Positions 23,544-35,146 of a stretch of DNA of 64,000 nt are shown here, in pieces. Within the stretch, counting starts at the first letter, position 1; every line of letters begins with the position of its first letter. Source of the DNA: Acanthamoeba sp. SK_2022b (lineage: Eukaryota > Discosea > Longamoebia > Acanthamoebidae); NCBI GenBank assembly GCA_027943245.1, contig JANDJZ010000007.1, positions 124,001-188,000 of the forward strand, written 5' to 3'. The position numbers were made by a program, and so were the translations under genes. The notes under the pieces are model-generated. The model was not told the DNA's origin. It was given only the letters and a program-made list of their open reading frames with translations, and made no database searches.

Positions 23544-25539
23544 ATGGAGGGACAGCGCAGGAGGGGAGGAGAGGACGCTGTGCCTGCGGACGCGCAGGGC
23601 GGCCAAGGTGTGGGGCTGGGGTTCGACGATCTGCCGGCCGAGGTACAATGCGGGGTGTTTGCTCACCTGACTGCGCGTGAGCTGGGCCACGTACTTCCTC
23701 GGGTTAGCCAGTGCTGGCGCCAACTCGCGCAGACCGATACCCTGTGGCTCCAGCACCTACGCCAACAATACCCCTCCATCGACGCCTTGAAGTGGTTTTG
23801 TGCCTTCCATGGTCGATTTTTGCTCTCATCTTTACTCAACCATTTGATCGCAATAGGGGGAAGTGGAAGGGGGACAAGGCAGCGTCGTGGCGTGACGTGT
23901 TCGAGCGACGGCATACACTGGAGAAGAAGTGGAGAAGGCGCCCACATGTGCGGTCTCTCAACGCTCACCAAACGCTACTGCGAGCCCTCCAGGTACGAAG
24001 CTTGCGGCCTCCTCCCATGCGCTTGACCGCTGTCTAACTCTTCTGTCAATGCGAGCACAGTACGACGATGATCTCTGCGTGACATGCTCTGATTTCGGGT
24101 ATGGTCTCTGGTCCACGATGGTGCACTTCTCTTGCTTATCTGGCGTGGTGGGACCTCACCACAGGCAACACATGGCGATCAGCTTCTGGGACACCAAGAA
24201 GCTCCTCTCTGATGATTTTGTCAGTTCCAGTCCCGAGAGCCAAGTGGACGAAGCTCATGTATCCTCCTACCGCCTGTGGACCGTCTTCATACGCGAGGTG
24301 TTAGCACTTCAGTTCGAGCGGACTATCGACCTGCTGGTGTACTCCGCAGACCGATCCCTGCAGTTCCGACGTCTATCTGAGCCATCGCTCGTCGTGGCTG
24401 ATTTTGAAGCTCATGGCAACATTATATGGTATACTATCTATGTAGTGGGAATGTTGAGTGGATGGCTTACAACGCTTCATTCCAGGACACTACAGTACGA
24501 AGGAAACAAACTGGTTAGCGGCTCGAGGGACCACAAGATCAAGATTTGGGTATGCGGCTACCTTGCGCCATAAGCCATCAAGCCTTTCTGCTCAGAAACA
24601 CAACTCACAATTCTGTATTCTATACTTGGTTGGATAGGATATGGAGACGACCGCCAAGACGGGCACGCTTGAGGGCCACACACGCGACGTTCGGTATCTC
24701 CGGTTCATGGGTAACACAGTCGGTATGCTATGGGCTTTCACTCCGCACGCGCTCGCCGGCTTGCCGCTTACTTCGTGTGACTATATGACAGTATCTGCGG
24801 GGGACGACTCGAGCGTGCGTATGTGCCTCCTCACCAAAGATTCTGCTTCGCCATCTGCCTTCCAACTCGGTATGCTCGCGTATGATGGACAGGGATCTGG
24901 GATCTTCGCCAACCACAAGCCGTGGCTGAGCTGGAAACGGGGTCGGCGAACGGTTGGGCCTGCCCTTTTGATGAGGTAAGGTACACTGGCGAACAACAGA
25001 GTAAGTTTATCTTAAGTGGCCTCCTGCAGGACAAGATCGTGTGCAATGGAACGAACGATGTGCAAGTGTGGGACTTCCGCACGCTCCAGAAGCGCCAAAC
25101 TATTGCTGCGGCCGACTCTGTCCGTTTTCTCCGCTACGATGATAACAAGATCGTTGCGTACGCTTCCTGCGTCCCCGCAACTGCTTGATGGGTGGCTCAT
25201 GTTGGACATGCGGTGGCCAGTGGGTGCCAAGGCAACATCGTTGAGGTGTGGAACCTTGAAGGCAAGCGCAGCAACAAGATCTATATGGCCGATCAACATT
25301 CCGGCGACATGACTGGAGTGCTCACGTTTCAGGTACCCGTCTCCGCACGCACGCTGGCGTTTGATGCCTGTTGTGACAAACGACGCGACTGACGCAAAAC
25401 GCTGCAGTATGATGAGCGGTGGCTGTTCGCGGGCCTTCACTCCCGCCCGTCCATGAGCTCGCTCGTCATACTCGACTTCGATCACCGCGGCAACCCAGAC
25501 CAAGCCGCAGCCTCCCACGATCCCCTCTCCCAGACCTAG
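23544..25539 (+). CDS. F-box/WD40 repeat protein 1 (about 439 aa)
   Basis: Exons: 23544-23794, 23857-23992, 24061-24098, 24165-24428, 24486-24549, 24638-24722, 24792-24818, 24893-24975, 25030-25157, 25221-25332, 25408-25539. An F-box lies at about residues 27-75 (GFDDLPAEVQCGVFAHLTAR, then VSQCWRQLAQTDTLW). WD40 blades follow: ISFWDTKK, LVSGSRDHKIKIWD, GHTRDVRYLRF, SAGDDSSVRIWDLR, NDVQVWDFR and GNIVEVWNLEG. F-box/WD40 proteins are usually substrate receptors of SCF ubiquitin ligases, binding SKP1 through the F-box; the substrate here is unknown. Exon 24165-24428 may hide one more intron (a GT at 24220 or an AG at 24299 would allow it), since part of it reads poorly as WD40. The next gene, 128 bases downstream, has the same architecture. 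Confidence 0.82.
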
Positions 25540-25667
25540 GTGCTAATTGGGCCTCTCAACAAAGAAAGAAAGAAAGAAAGAACGGCCAAGAATTCCATTC
25601 GGTGAAGGGCAGGTGTCCATTTAAAGGAGGCCGAGGAAGATAAGGCCTCACTCGACTGGCCGCAGGC

Positions 25668-27870
25668 ATGCCCCGCAAAAGGAACACAAGGAAAAAGGCC
25701 AACCCCACCACTACCACCTCGGCAGGAGCTCCCCAGGTCTGCGCCATAGCGCCACCAAAAGAAGAGGAGGAAGAAGACGAGGAGTACTACCAGGATACGC
25801 GCCTGCCGTGGGAGATATGGGTTGAGGTGCTTGCCTTCGTGTCGTGCGCCGACCTGGCCCGGTTTAGCAGGACCTGCCGACTCTTCAACGCCATCGCTGA
25901 GATGTACCCCCCTTTGTCTCCCCCCCCCCAACCAAAACTGCTGCTGACATGTTTCTTGGCCGTTCAAGGGGGATGGTATGGCGAGCGAGGGCGTTACGCG
26001 AGTGTTGGGAGGAGGCAGACAAGTGGGGCCAGCACATGGCGGATGGGTCGCAGGTGGGGTGGCGGAACATCTGCAAGTCTTACGTGCGCCTGCGCTGGGC
26101 ACAGCGCAACATGGAAAACGCCGGATATCACTCGCGACGCAAGTTCTTTGAGGTGCCCAAGTCGTTTCAGTGTCTGGCGGTTGACGAGGAAAGCTTCTCG
26201 CACTTCCCAGGTTCGAGCGCGCGCTTACCCACATGTCCATCAACCGTCGTGTTTGTCCTACACTTACACTTGGGGAGGGGGGTTCAGACATGGTGGCCCT
26301 CGGCTCCTTCGGCTGCGCACAGTCGTCGGAATGCGTTCAGCTATGGCGACCAACAAGCCCAGATGAAACCTGGAGCCTCTGGAGGGGTCTCAAGGGCCAC
26401 AAGGGCACGGTGAGCTGCATGAAGTTCATGGACGGCAGCAACCGGCTCATCACCGGCTCCTGGGACCGGTACTCCTTGCCGCGCTGTCTTGTGCGATTGC
26501 TCAGCAGCTCGGCAAAATCTTTACACTAGCCCTGTGTAACCCAGTACGATCAAGGTGTGGGACACCGCTCAAGCCTCATGCGTGACCACTCTTACCGGCC
26601 ACTCCTTTGAAGTGCGCTGCATCGATCGCCATCAATCATTGCTGGTACGTAGTGCCGACCGGGAATGGCCCTCCTTGGGAACAATGATGCAGTCCACACC
26701 TTGTCCAGGCTAGCGGAGCCGAAGACAAGGTTGTTGCCTTGTGGGATTTGGCTTCCGGCAAGCGACTACAGTCATTCAACGGACACAGCCTCTTTGTGGA
26801 GAGTACTGCGCCCGTCAAACAGTACCAGCGTTCCCTAGCTGAAACGAGCTAAGGCTTTGCACCTCTACAGGCGTCTTGTTCGACAAGGAGGGCCACACCG
26901 TGATCAGCGCGTCAACTGACAAGAGCATCCGCATATGGGACCCGCGAGCCGGCTCGAGCCCCGTCCAGGAGTACGTCACCGGCCGGGGCGTGTACTCAAT
27001 TGCACTGAACCCAGACAGCACCCGCCTCTTCTACGGACCCTGCGACACGAGCCATTCGTGCGTCGCCCTATCTCCCGAGATGTGACGAGGAGCCCCGCTC
27101 ACTGCGTGGCCTTTTCAGTGCGAGCAACTGGGTGGACTTGCGGTCAAACCGCATGGAACCGTCAGCGGGTCGTTGGCATGCCGGCTGGTATGCTCGTCAG
27201 TATGAGGCAACCGTCTCCTCAGAGCACATGTCCGCCTCACCCGTGCGCCTGGATGCGGGGAAAGATCATCTGCTCATCAGTACCGCGCTCCGCCACATCT
27301 GCCCGTGGGCTTAAGGTTTTACGTCCATTCGATTGACGCGCGTTGGTCACTCAGATGGAGCGATTATAAGTGTACCCCTGGACGCGACAACGCTCTCTGG
27401 GACGTCCGAAGAACATCTCGAGCTCTACTTGACGGGAGGCACCTACCAACGGATCCGCTTTGACGGAAGCAGAGGCGTATGCTGGACAAACTCGCAAGTC
27501 ATAGTCTCAGGTTGACACTGTCCCCACCCCGCCAAAGATCACGGGCACTGCTTCAACCATCTAACGCGCCTTCCTCTCAGGTGGTGACAAGAAGATCTTC
27601 ATGGCCGATCTCACAGTGAAGCGGTACATCCCAAATCCGGCGGAAAACGATCAGGGCAAGAAGGAAGCACTACTGCGGTTGCAGGAAGCGGCGGCAGCCC
27701 GGAGGGAGAGGGAGAAGCGCGGTGTGGGCCATCAGCTCCCGACCAAGCCCACGGCCGAGGAGGTGGCAAGAGACGTGGCGCGCATTCAGTACCAGATCGA
27801 CAAGATCAAGCGCGACAGGCGGACTGCGGTCCAGCAGGCCTCTTCCACCAAAACAGCAACGCGCCGCTGA
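25668..27870 (+). CDS. F-box/WD40 repeat protein 2 (about 561 aa)
   Basis: Exons: 25668-25903, 25969-26210, 26288-26468, 26545-26644, 26709-26802, 26871-27057, 27119-27279, 27316-27510, 27581-27870. A basic start and an acidic run (EEEEEDEEYY) precede an F-box (RLPWEIWVEVLAFVSCADLA, then RTCRLFNAIAE). A linker rich in Trp and Arg follows. WD40 blades include GHKGTVSCMKF, LITGSWDRTIKVWD, VASGAEDKVVALWDLASGK and VISASTDKSIRIWDPRAGS. The C-terminal exon is a charged helical tail (KRYIPNP to the Arg-rich end). Likely an SCF substrate receptor by family. Same strand and architecture as its neighbour, but low similarity outside the domains, so either an old duplication or chance. Confidence 0.82.
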
Positions 27871-28399
27871 CCAAAGACTGACGGCCCTCTCCATCAACAG
27901 TTGTACCACATACATATATGCACCAATCAAGGACAACAGGAAAGGATAAATGTATGAGCCCTGTCAGAAAAAGTATTCCCAAACAACCAAATGATAACAA
28001 CACCCACAACCCAACCAAATCTCCACCAAATAGCACACCACATGAAGGAGCTGTTTCACCCTTCTGGCATTATCACCATGGCCTGAGGATGTTAACATGA
28101 GTGCACACACCAGTCTCAGGCTGAAGTGTCAAGACAGCTTATCACTCCTGAAGATTTGTTTTCAATCATCTCAAGGTTATCAACATCAAAATAAAGAAGA
28201 TATTGTTGGTGCACAGTGTAACCAATGAATAAACTGGAAATTGGCAAGTAAAATTGCAAGAGGAAGCATAATCTTTCGTATTTTATACTTTAATTGGACA
28301 GAAAATCATGGCGAGCAATCCCGGCGTTATCGAAAACTGTAACGGATTGAATATCAGCGTTTTCTTTTCTCCACACCGACAAGAAGATAATAGGAAAGG
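27871..28399. other. AT-rich intergenic spacer
   Basis: About 530 bases, clearly richer in A and T than the flanking genes. No gene, repeat or RNA recognised; it probably holds the F-box gene 3' flank and the DHH gene promoter. Confidence 0.6.
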
Positions 28400-29367
28400 A
28401 TGAAGAGAGCCGTGCGCGTCGTGTACCACTGGCCGTGCCCTGACGGTGCGCCACCATCTTAAAGTTTCCTCAATCATTTTTTATTTCATGATTCAAATTA
28501 AGATCAAATAAGATTAATATCGCACAACGATTTACACTGCACGTATTGGCACATCCTACGTGGCAGGTGCGTTTGCTGCACTGGCGGCGTACCTCAAGTT
28601 TCATAAGGAGCCGCAGGTAGATCTGGACTTCATTCCCCACAGCACCTTCCGGGCTCTGCCGGTCGAGGACAACCCCGCCTTCACTCCCGACGCCGAAGTC
28701 TTTCTGTACGCGACAGACGTTCTCACAGGAGCTCATTGTGGTGGCCCTTCCTCACATCCCGCGCCGCTGGCAGGCTCGACTACGTGGGCCCGGCTGACTT
28801 TGTTCACCGCGTTGCCAAGAAGGTACACCGCCAGCCTTCGAGGCCCCATCACAAGTCGCATCCGTGGGAGCCCATTCCTGCTCGGCGTTGTCTGTCTGCG
28901 CCCTGACGGGGTTGCTCATGAGGCGAGGCGGCCGCGTGTGGTCTGACAGGTGCGCCACGTGACCTTGCTGGACCACCACAAGACCGCCTTCGAGCTCATG
29001 GAGCAGTGGAAGGCCGAGAACAGCCTCCCCCAGAACTGTACCACTCTCCTCTCTACGCGTCGGCCTAGCCCACGTTTTAATTTAAAATATTTATTATAAT
29101 GTCTATTAAATTTAATTTTAATATTTTTATTCGCAGTCGACTTCCAGTTGATCAACGAGAAGTCGGGCGCCACCATCGCCTACGACTACTTTTCCAAGGG
29201 CGCCACCCTCATTGCCAACGAGGCCGATCGCGCCAGGATCGAGCGCGCCTACGCCTACATCGAGGACGGCGACCTGTGGCGCAAGGCCCTGCCCTTCTCC
29301 AAGGAATTCTCGACGTATGCCACACCCTGACCCCTGTTGCACTCAGCACTGATGCACGCACCTCACG

Positions 29368-29431
<64 letters not shown>

Positions 29432-30157
29432 CGGGCTAGGCGCGAAGGGCATCGAGTTCGACTACAACAAGAACAGGTCCCTCTTCCTGCAGCTCCAGCT
29501 CCTGGGTACCAATAAACCGTGATGCGGCCATCGCCTTGCCAGCGCCGACGTACGTGTGGACACTTACGCGTTGTGTGAACAGATGTGGACAAGCTCATTG
29601 AGGAAGGTAAGGTGGAACTCGAGCGGGTCAACAAGATCATCGCCGATAACCTTGCGCAGAGCTTCCCCGTACGTTTTATTTTGGTTCTTTGGTTTGTTTA
29701 TTTTAGCTGCTTTGTTTTTATTGATTGATTGATTTTGTTTGTTGCCCCAATTAACCGTGTGATGCGCGTCTGAGCAGATCAAGCTGGGCGGCAATGACAA
29801 CGATTTCGGTAAGTGCCTGGCCGTGCTGACCACTTCGCCTGAGCTCCGTTCGGAGATGGGTCACCAGCTCGCCATCAAGAGCGCCGCCGCCGGCCTCAGG
29901 TCCGTGTGCCGTGCTCGAGTTAAGCGTTATGAGAGATAGCTGACCTTATGCCCGTTCGCTACAGGGGCTTTGGCGCGATCTGCTACGAGGAGTCGGGCAT
30001 GGTGGATGCGGACAAGAACTACAAGGTCTCCCTGCGGTCCCTCGACGAGGAGGACACCACCGTCGTGTCCAGGCGCTTCGGCGGCGGCGGCCACAAGAAC
30101 GCGTCGTCCTTCATGCTCCCCAAGGACCAGTGGAGCGAATGGAAGAACGCCGCCTGA
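28400..30157 (+). CDS. DHH-family phosphoesterase (324 aa)
   Basis: Exons: 28400-28445, 28567-28705, 28774-28822, 28950-29037, 29137-29314, 29432-29505, 29583-29668, 29778-29899, 29965-30157. The start is fixed by YHWPCPDGAFAALAAYL, an N-terminal DHH motif where D-G replaces the common D-x-D-A. The defining metal-binding triad is seen in TLLDHHKTAFE. The C-terminal DHHA1 nucleotide-binding signature is RRFGGGGHKNASSF. Known DHH/DHHA1 enzymes are manganese phosphoesterases acting on inorganic polyphosphate, cyclic dinucleotides or short oligonucleotides; which applies is not decidable here. Intron 29315-29431 carries an AC microsatellite running into its 3' splice site. Confidence 0.85.
29370..29430. 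repeat. (AC)n microsatellite abutting a 3' splice site
   Basis: About 30 AC units end directly in the AG acceptor at 29430-29431 of the DHH phosphoesterase gene, leaving no ordinary polypyrimidine tract. Confidence 0.95.
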
Positions 30158-30296
30158 CCGGCGGCAAGCTCTCTCCGTCAATAAATAAAACTTTCTTTTG
30201 ATGGTGTTGGTGAGGTGAGTTCTGCGCTAGCCACTCACCGCGGGGAAGACAAAGGGGATGAAGCTCAGTGAAGAGGGAGGTGAAGGAGAGCGGCCG

Positions 30297-32654
30297 TCAG
30301 TCTGCCATGGCTTCGCGTCGTCGCTCCTTCTTGCGCTCCCACTTGATCTCGCGCATGTCACGCTCGAATCGCTTGTCGTAGGCCTCGTTGATCCTTCGCA
30401 TGAGCGCCTCCACGTCGGCCGAGGTCGGGAGCTTCTTCTTGGCCTCGCCCTCGCCTCCCGCCTTATCCTTCGATCGGCTGCTCTTCGTCGCCTTCGCCGC
30501 TTCCGCCTTCGTCTTGGGCTGCTCGCCCTCCCCCTCGTCCTCGCTGGCCTCTTCTTCGCCTCGTCTGCGTCGACGTCGTCGCTCCATTTCCCGTTCGACT
30601 CGCTTGGCGGTCTCCTGCCTGCGGTCGTCCTTGCTCCTCTTCATCTCCTTCATCTCCATGCCCTCCTCCTGCCCGTCCTCGCTCTCGCTGGACGATGATG
30701 ACGGGTCGCTCTTCTTCGACGCCATCACCATTTCTCCTCGCTTCCTCGCCTCGGCGTCGTCTCCGTCGCTGCCACTGTCGCCGTCGCCAAAGTCGAGCGC
30801 TCGTGGTCCCTTCTCCTCGTCTTCGCTGAGGTAGCCCTCGATATCTTCCTCCTGGATCTCCTCCTCCGGATCCTTGAACGACGGCTGCTCGTAGGCCTTC
30901 TGCAGCAACGTCTTGCTACAAATCCAAACAAGCGAAATGTATAAGTAGACGATGCTCACCGGAGAGAGACGGGAGAAGTTCGTACTCGAGGAAGGTCTGC
31001 TTGAGGGTAAAGGTGCCGTTGATTGGACCAAAGGCGGACACGGGGGACCACATGAAGTGGATGGCCACCCAGTAGAAAACTGTCACACATGACACTAGTG
31101 TCAGTGCCTATATTGTAGTAAAGATATTGTATTATATTGTATTATATTATTAATTCAGACGTTTGCGTGGTGCTGGGTTGAGGTGGTGCGGCGGAGGCGA
31201 GAGAGTACTGGAGATGAGGGGAAGCGGGATGAGCGCCCACATCGCGCTCTGGTAGTTGGAGTTCAAACCAAAGATGCCCAGCATCACCAGCTGGAACACG
31301 AGCACCGACGACATGGTGTGATGGAATATCTTGGGCCACAGCCGCCCGCCGCTGTCCCACGGCGTCTGCAAACCGCCGTACGCCACGCGGCCGACCGTCA
31401 GCACAGTGCATCAAACGGTTACGAGGGAAGTGGGAGCGGAGGAGCGGACCAGGTTGGCGTAGATGAGGTTGTAGCGGGTGACGATGTAGTCCAAGATGAA
31501 GTAGAAGATGCCAAACGGCGTGATGAGCGGGGCCATCACCGAATAGACCAGCACCAGCGTGAGGATGAGCAGCGCTATATTTCGCACAACACACGACATG
31601 GGTGTGAGACAACCAAGTCGCGCTATAACGGGAATGGCGCAGGTCGTACCCTGGCCCACTTCGCCCGCGTAGTCGAACCACAGCTCAAGGTTGTGGAACG
31701 TGCGCCTCTGTGCAGGAAGAGAGGGGGGGACCGCCACTATCGTCAGCAACCAAAAAGAAAAGAAAGCACACAACAATGGGCCCAAGGACGCACCTGACGC
31801 GGAGTGCGCGGGCAAGTGAACACGAATCGCACCAATACACGGAGCAGATCGGCCGGCCTGCGCGTCCGCGTGGGGGAAAGATCAGCCAGCATTTTTGTAA
31901 TTTATTTTATTTCTTCCTTCATGTTGCGCTTTTCGTAAAATATTATTATTATTGGTAGTATTAGTTTATGCTGGGAGGGCGGCCAGGTACCGGAAGAGTT
32001 TGAATGGAATTCGACCAGCGCCGGCGACCATGAGGTAGGTGATGAAGAAGAGGGACTGCTGGGGCAGGGCGGTGGCCAACAGGGTGACGATGGTGGTTGG
32101 GTTGTCGATGAAGTCGGCCAGCACCGTGAACAGCGTCGAACCGATCGTCGACACCAAGAACACGTTGAAGAACAGGAACACCGTGTAGGTCGACATCGTC
32201 CACCACTCCACATCCGAATGCGCGTACAGCCATCCGCTCCTGCCACATTGCGTGCGCGCGTGCAATCAGCAAAGAGGAGCAGGAAGGCGGTGGACGACGA
32301 AGAGGCGGCGCACTTTTTGTAGAAGAACTTGATGATGGGCTTCATGAGCAGGGTGACGAGGTAGAGGATGACGGGCGGGAGGTAGCCCTCGATGATGGAC
32401 TGGACCTGGTTGGGGAACACGTCGAGGAAGTCGCCGATCCACCCAAAGCCCTCGACCTCGGCGAGGTTCTTGAGGTTGGAGATGGAGGAGACCACGATCG
32501 ACACGAAGCTCCAGCTCAGGCAGATGACGATCATGATGGCCGTGATGACGAACATGCGGAAAATCTGCCCCGCGTAGCTCACGTTGAAGCTCACCCAAAA
32601 TACGTCCGACGGATCCGGTGCCGGCGACACCTGCCCGGTCGACCCAATTCAGTG

Positions 32655-32728
<74 letters not shown>

Positions 32729-34587
32729 ACGGACCAGCATTTTGGCAGGGTTGATGTAAGGATTGATCTTGACGCGAGCAGGGTAGACTTTGGTGAAGGT
32801 CACGAACGCCACACCTGCGAGTCACGAGTTGCGAGCAAGCCACACAATCAACTGTCTGTTCGCCCAGCGATAAGATGAGCAGGCGCGGTACCGCTCTTCT
32901 TCAGCTTGTCCTTCTTATTGTGCTGCATGTCGCGAATCTTTTGGGTCGTGACGGCCACCTTCTCGCGATAGTATGTCACCGCATCCACCTGCACTGCACA
33001 GTAAGACGTTCCGATTCGCCAAGGATGCCTACGAGGCACAACCAACGACACGACGTACCTCCTCGCCCAGGATTTCGAGGAATCCGGCGTGCGTGAGGCG
33101 CCTTTCGCCCTCCCTCTCGTAGTACGTGCAGCAGCAACAGCAGCAGCAGTATTTCCTGTTGGGCGAATGATTGCGAAGACCAGCGGGGGCATAGATGAGA
33201 AGGACAAAGAAAAGGGCATGGGAGCAGGGAGAGCCAGGGTTGGTGTGTACCGGGCGACTCGTTTGAGAAAGCCAAAGCAGGCGCTAAAGCACAGCGCGAT
33301 GTTGGTAAATGCGTTGCAGCAGCACGCGCACGGTTTGCCCTTCTTCTTGACGCTCTTGCCGCAGGACCCGCAGCAGTAGAATGGGTCGGTTCTGCGCTTC
33401 TTCATCTTGGCGCAGTCGAGCTTGGCCAACTCCAGCTTGTTGATGTATTTGGCCCGTCGCTCTGCCATCCCGTTCACACATCGTGTGAGCAACACTCTGT
33501 CGCCTCTCATCACGAATGCAAGCACAACTACCACACCCACACCCACACCCACACCCACACACCCACACACACACACACACACACACACCGCACGCACGCA
33601 CGCAACACACAACACACAACACACACACAGTCACTTCACCACGCAGCACGCGAGGGGCGTTACGTTTGAGCTTGAGGATCTTCCGGTCGTCCCACAGGAG
33701 CACCACGTTGGCGACCTTGGTGCGGAAGTGGTCCTCGAACCAGTCCCTGATGGCCCGCTTGAATTGCATCTGGCGGGGGATGTTGAGGAGGAGGATGGTG
33801 TAGGTCCGCGGGGAGTTGCGGTTGAGCCAGTGCATGCGCACTTCGGCGTACATCCGGTAGTAGTAGTAGAGGATGGCGTAGAAGAAGAGCGAGTAGACCC
33901 ACACCACCACGACGTGGGCCACCAGCTTGGAGTCCTGCTCGTCGAGATGCGACATCGTCAGGTGGCCCATTTGGCCCAGCGAATCCGACTCCTGGTCGCC
34001 TGTCCTCCCACCAGTTAACAGAGACCGCGTGCGCGTGTGGGGTGGTGTTGTGCGTTGGGAGATGGCGAGGGCACCAACCTGACAAGTTGAGCGGCAAGAG
34101 GATAGAGCACGAGATGGTGGTGGTGACTAGACAACAGAGGAAGCACATGCGCAGGAATCGCACGTAGGTGAGCGCATCGGCTCCGTGCGTTTGCCACAAC
34201 TTTTTGTCCGGGTAACTGTACACGCAGACAAACAGGAAATTAATTTTTATTATTTCTTAATTAATTAGAACAATAACACGAATTTAAAAAAAAAAAAAAA
34301 ACAAGCTGCACAGGGATTTGATGTGGGCGGATGGGGTGGCACCTCAAGCTTTCCCAGATCCACATGATGAGGCCGGTCCAAAATTGGACCGATCGTGCAT
34401 TGTCGTTGCCTCCCTTTCTGGGTGAGAAAAAGTAGGCGAGGCCCAGCAGGCGGCGTCGATGTATGACGCAGAACACGATGAGCATAACGCCCCCTATGGC
34501 GGCGTTGATGTAGAACGAGGTGTAGAATTTCGACACCGAGTCATCGTGTGTGAGAGAATCATCTCCATTATCTGTCGAATTGGACAT
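30297..34587 (-). CDS. OSCA/TMEM63 family stress-gated calcium-permeable cation channel (966 aa, 15 exons)
   Basis: Minus-strand exons from the 5' end: 34343-34587, 34079-34215, 33664-33999, 33251-33461, 33059-33155, 32892-32988, 32735-32814, 32299-32630, 31991-32239, 31794-31857, 31650-31707, 31450-31574, 31209-31365, 30986-31079, 30297-30915. The order is that of OSCA/TMEM63 (CSC1, DUF221) channels: N-terminal TM helices; a cytoplasmic loop with RTYTILLLNIP, a Cys-rich patch, and SGVAFVTF; then the pore-forming TM block (VFWVSFNVSYAG, WSFVSIVVSSISNLK, GYLPPVILYLVTLLMKPI, YTVFLFFNVFLV, LVYSVMAPLITPFGIFYFIL, TPWDSGGRLWP). The C-terminal exon adds about 200 residues of charged, Ser/Glu/Arg-rich tail absent from typical members. 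By family these open on membrane tension or hyperosmotic stress. Introns hold two dinucleotide microsatellites. Confidence 0.92.
32656..32725. repeat. (GT)n microsatellite in intron
   Basis: About 35 GT units in the TMEM63-like gene intron 32631-32734 is read as CA on the coding strand. Confidence 0.95.
33529..33630. repeat. CACCCA/CA simple repeat in intron
   Basis: Imperfect CACCCA units pass into pure CA in the channel-gene intron 33462-33663. Confidence 0.9.
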
Positions 34588-35146
34588 CCGTTGAGAGATG
34601 CGTGGTTGTGATTGATGGGTGACGTGTCGGCCAAGCTGTGATGCGTGCTCCTCCTTTATACTTCTTGCGACTAGCAACTACGGCCGTACTTCTATCATCA
34701 ATTCCCAAGCCTGTCCACCAGCGTTGGTGCTCGAGTTTGAATACACCGTTCTCGACGCGTCGATCTTCACGAGCGAAAAGGGCGTCGACACAAGAGCCTC
34801 GGAGATATGCAAGCGCTGGTCCATCTCCGAACAACTAGCTTTATCGGAAGCTAATCACGGCTGGGGCTCTCATTGCGGTGTGCGACAAGGGACAAGCTGA
34901 AGTGGCAGTGAACTTGGACGGCGTTTGTGAAAAAACGGGTAAGAGAACTTTATATATACGCCACCGCGGGGTGTGCGATAAGTCGTCATCGTCACACTTG
35001 AAACAGCGGGCAAGGAAGAAAAGGGTAGCAGTTGAGGAAGCAAGACGAGAGAAAACGGGGAAACGTTGGAGGCAGGCCGACAAGACCCGTCACAATCGTT
35101 CCCCTCCTTGATGAGTTTGCATACTCGTCGCGAGCGCGCTCTCCCT
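34588..35146. other. Intergenic region between channel gene 5' end and kinase 3' end
   Basis: About 560 bases with no supported gene. On the minus strand there is a TATA-like TATATATAAAG at about 34945-34957, some 360 bases before the channel ATG; it is a weak promoter candidate. Small ORFs here lack coding character. Confidence 0.4.
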
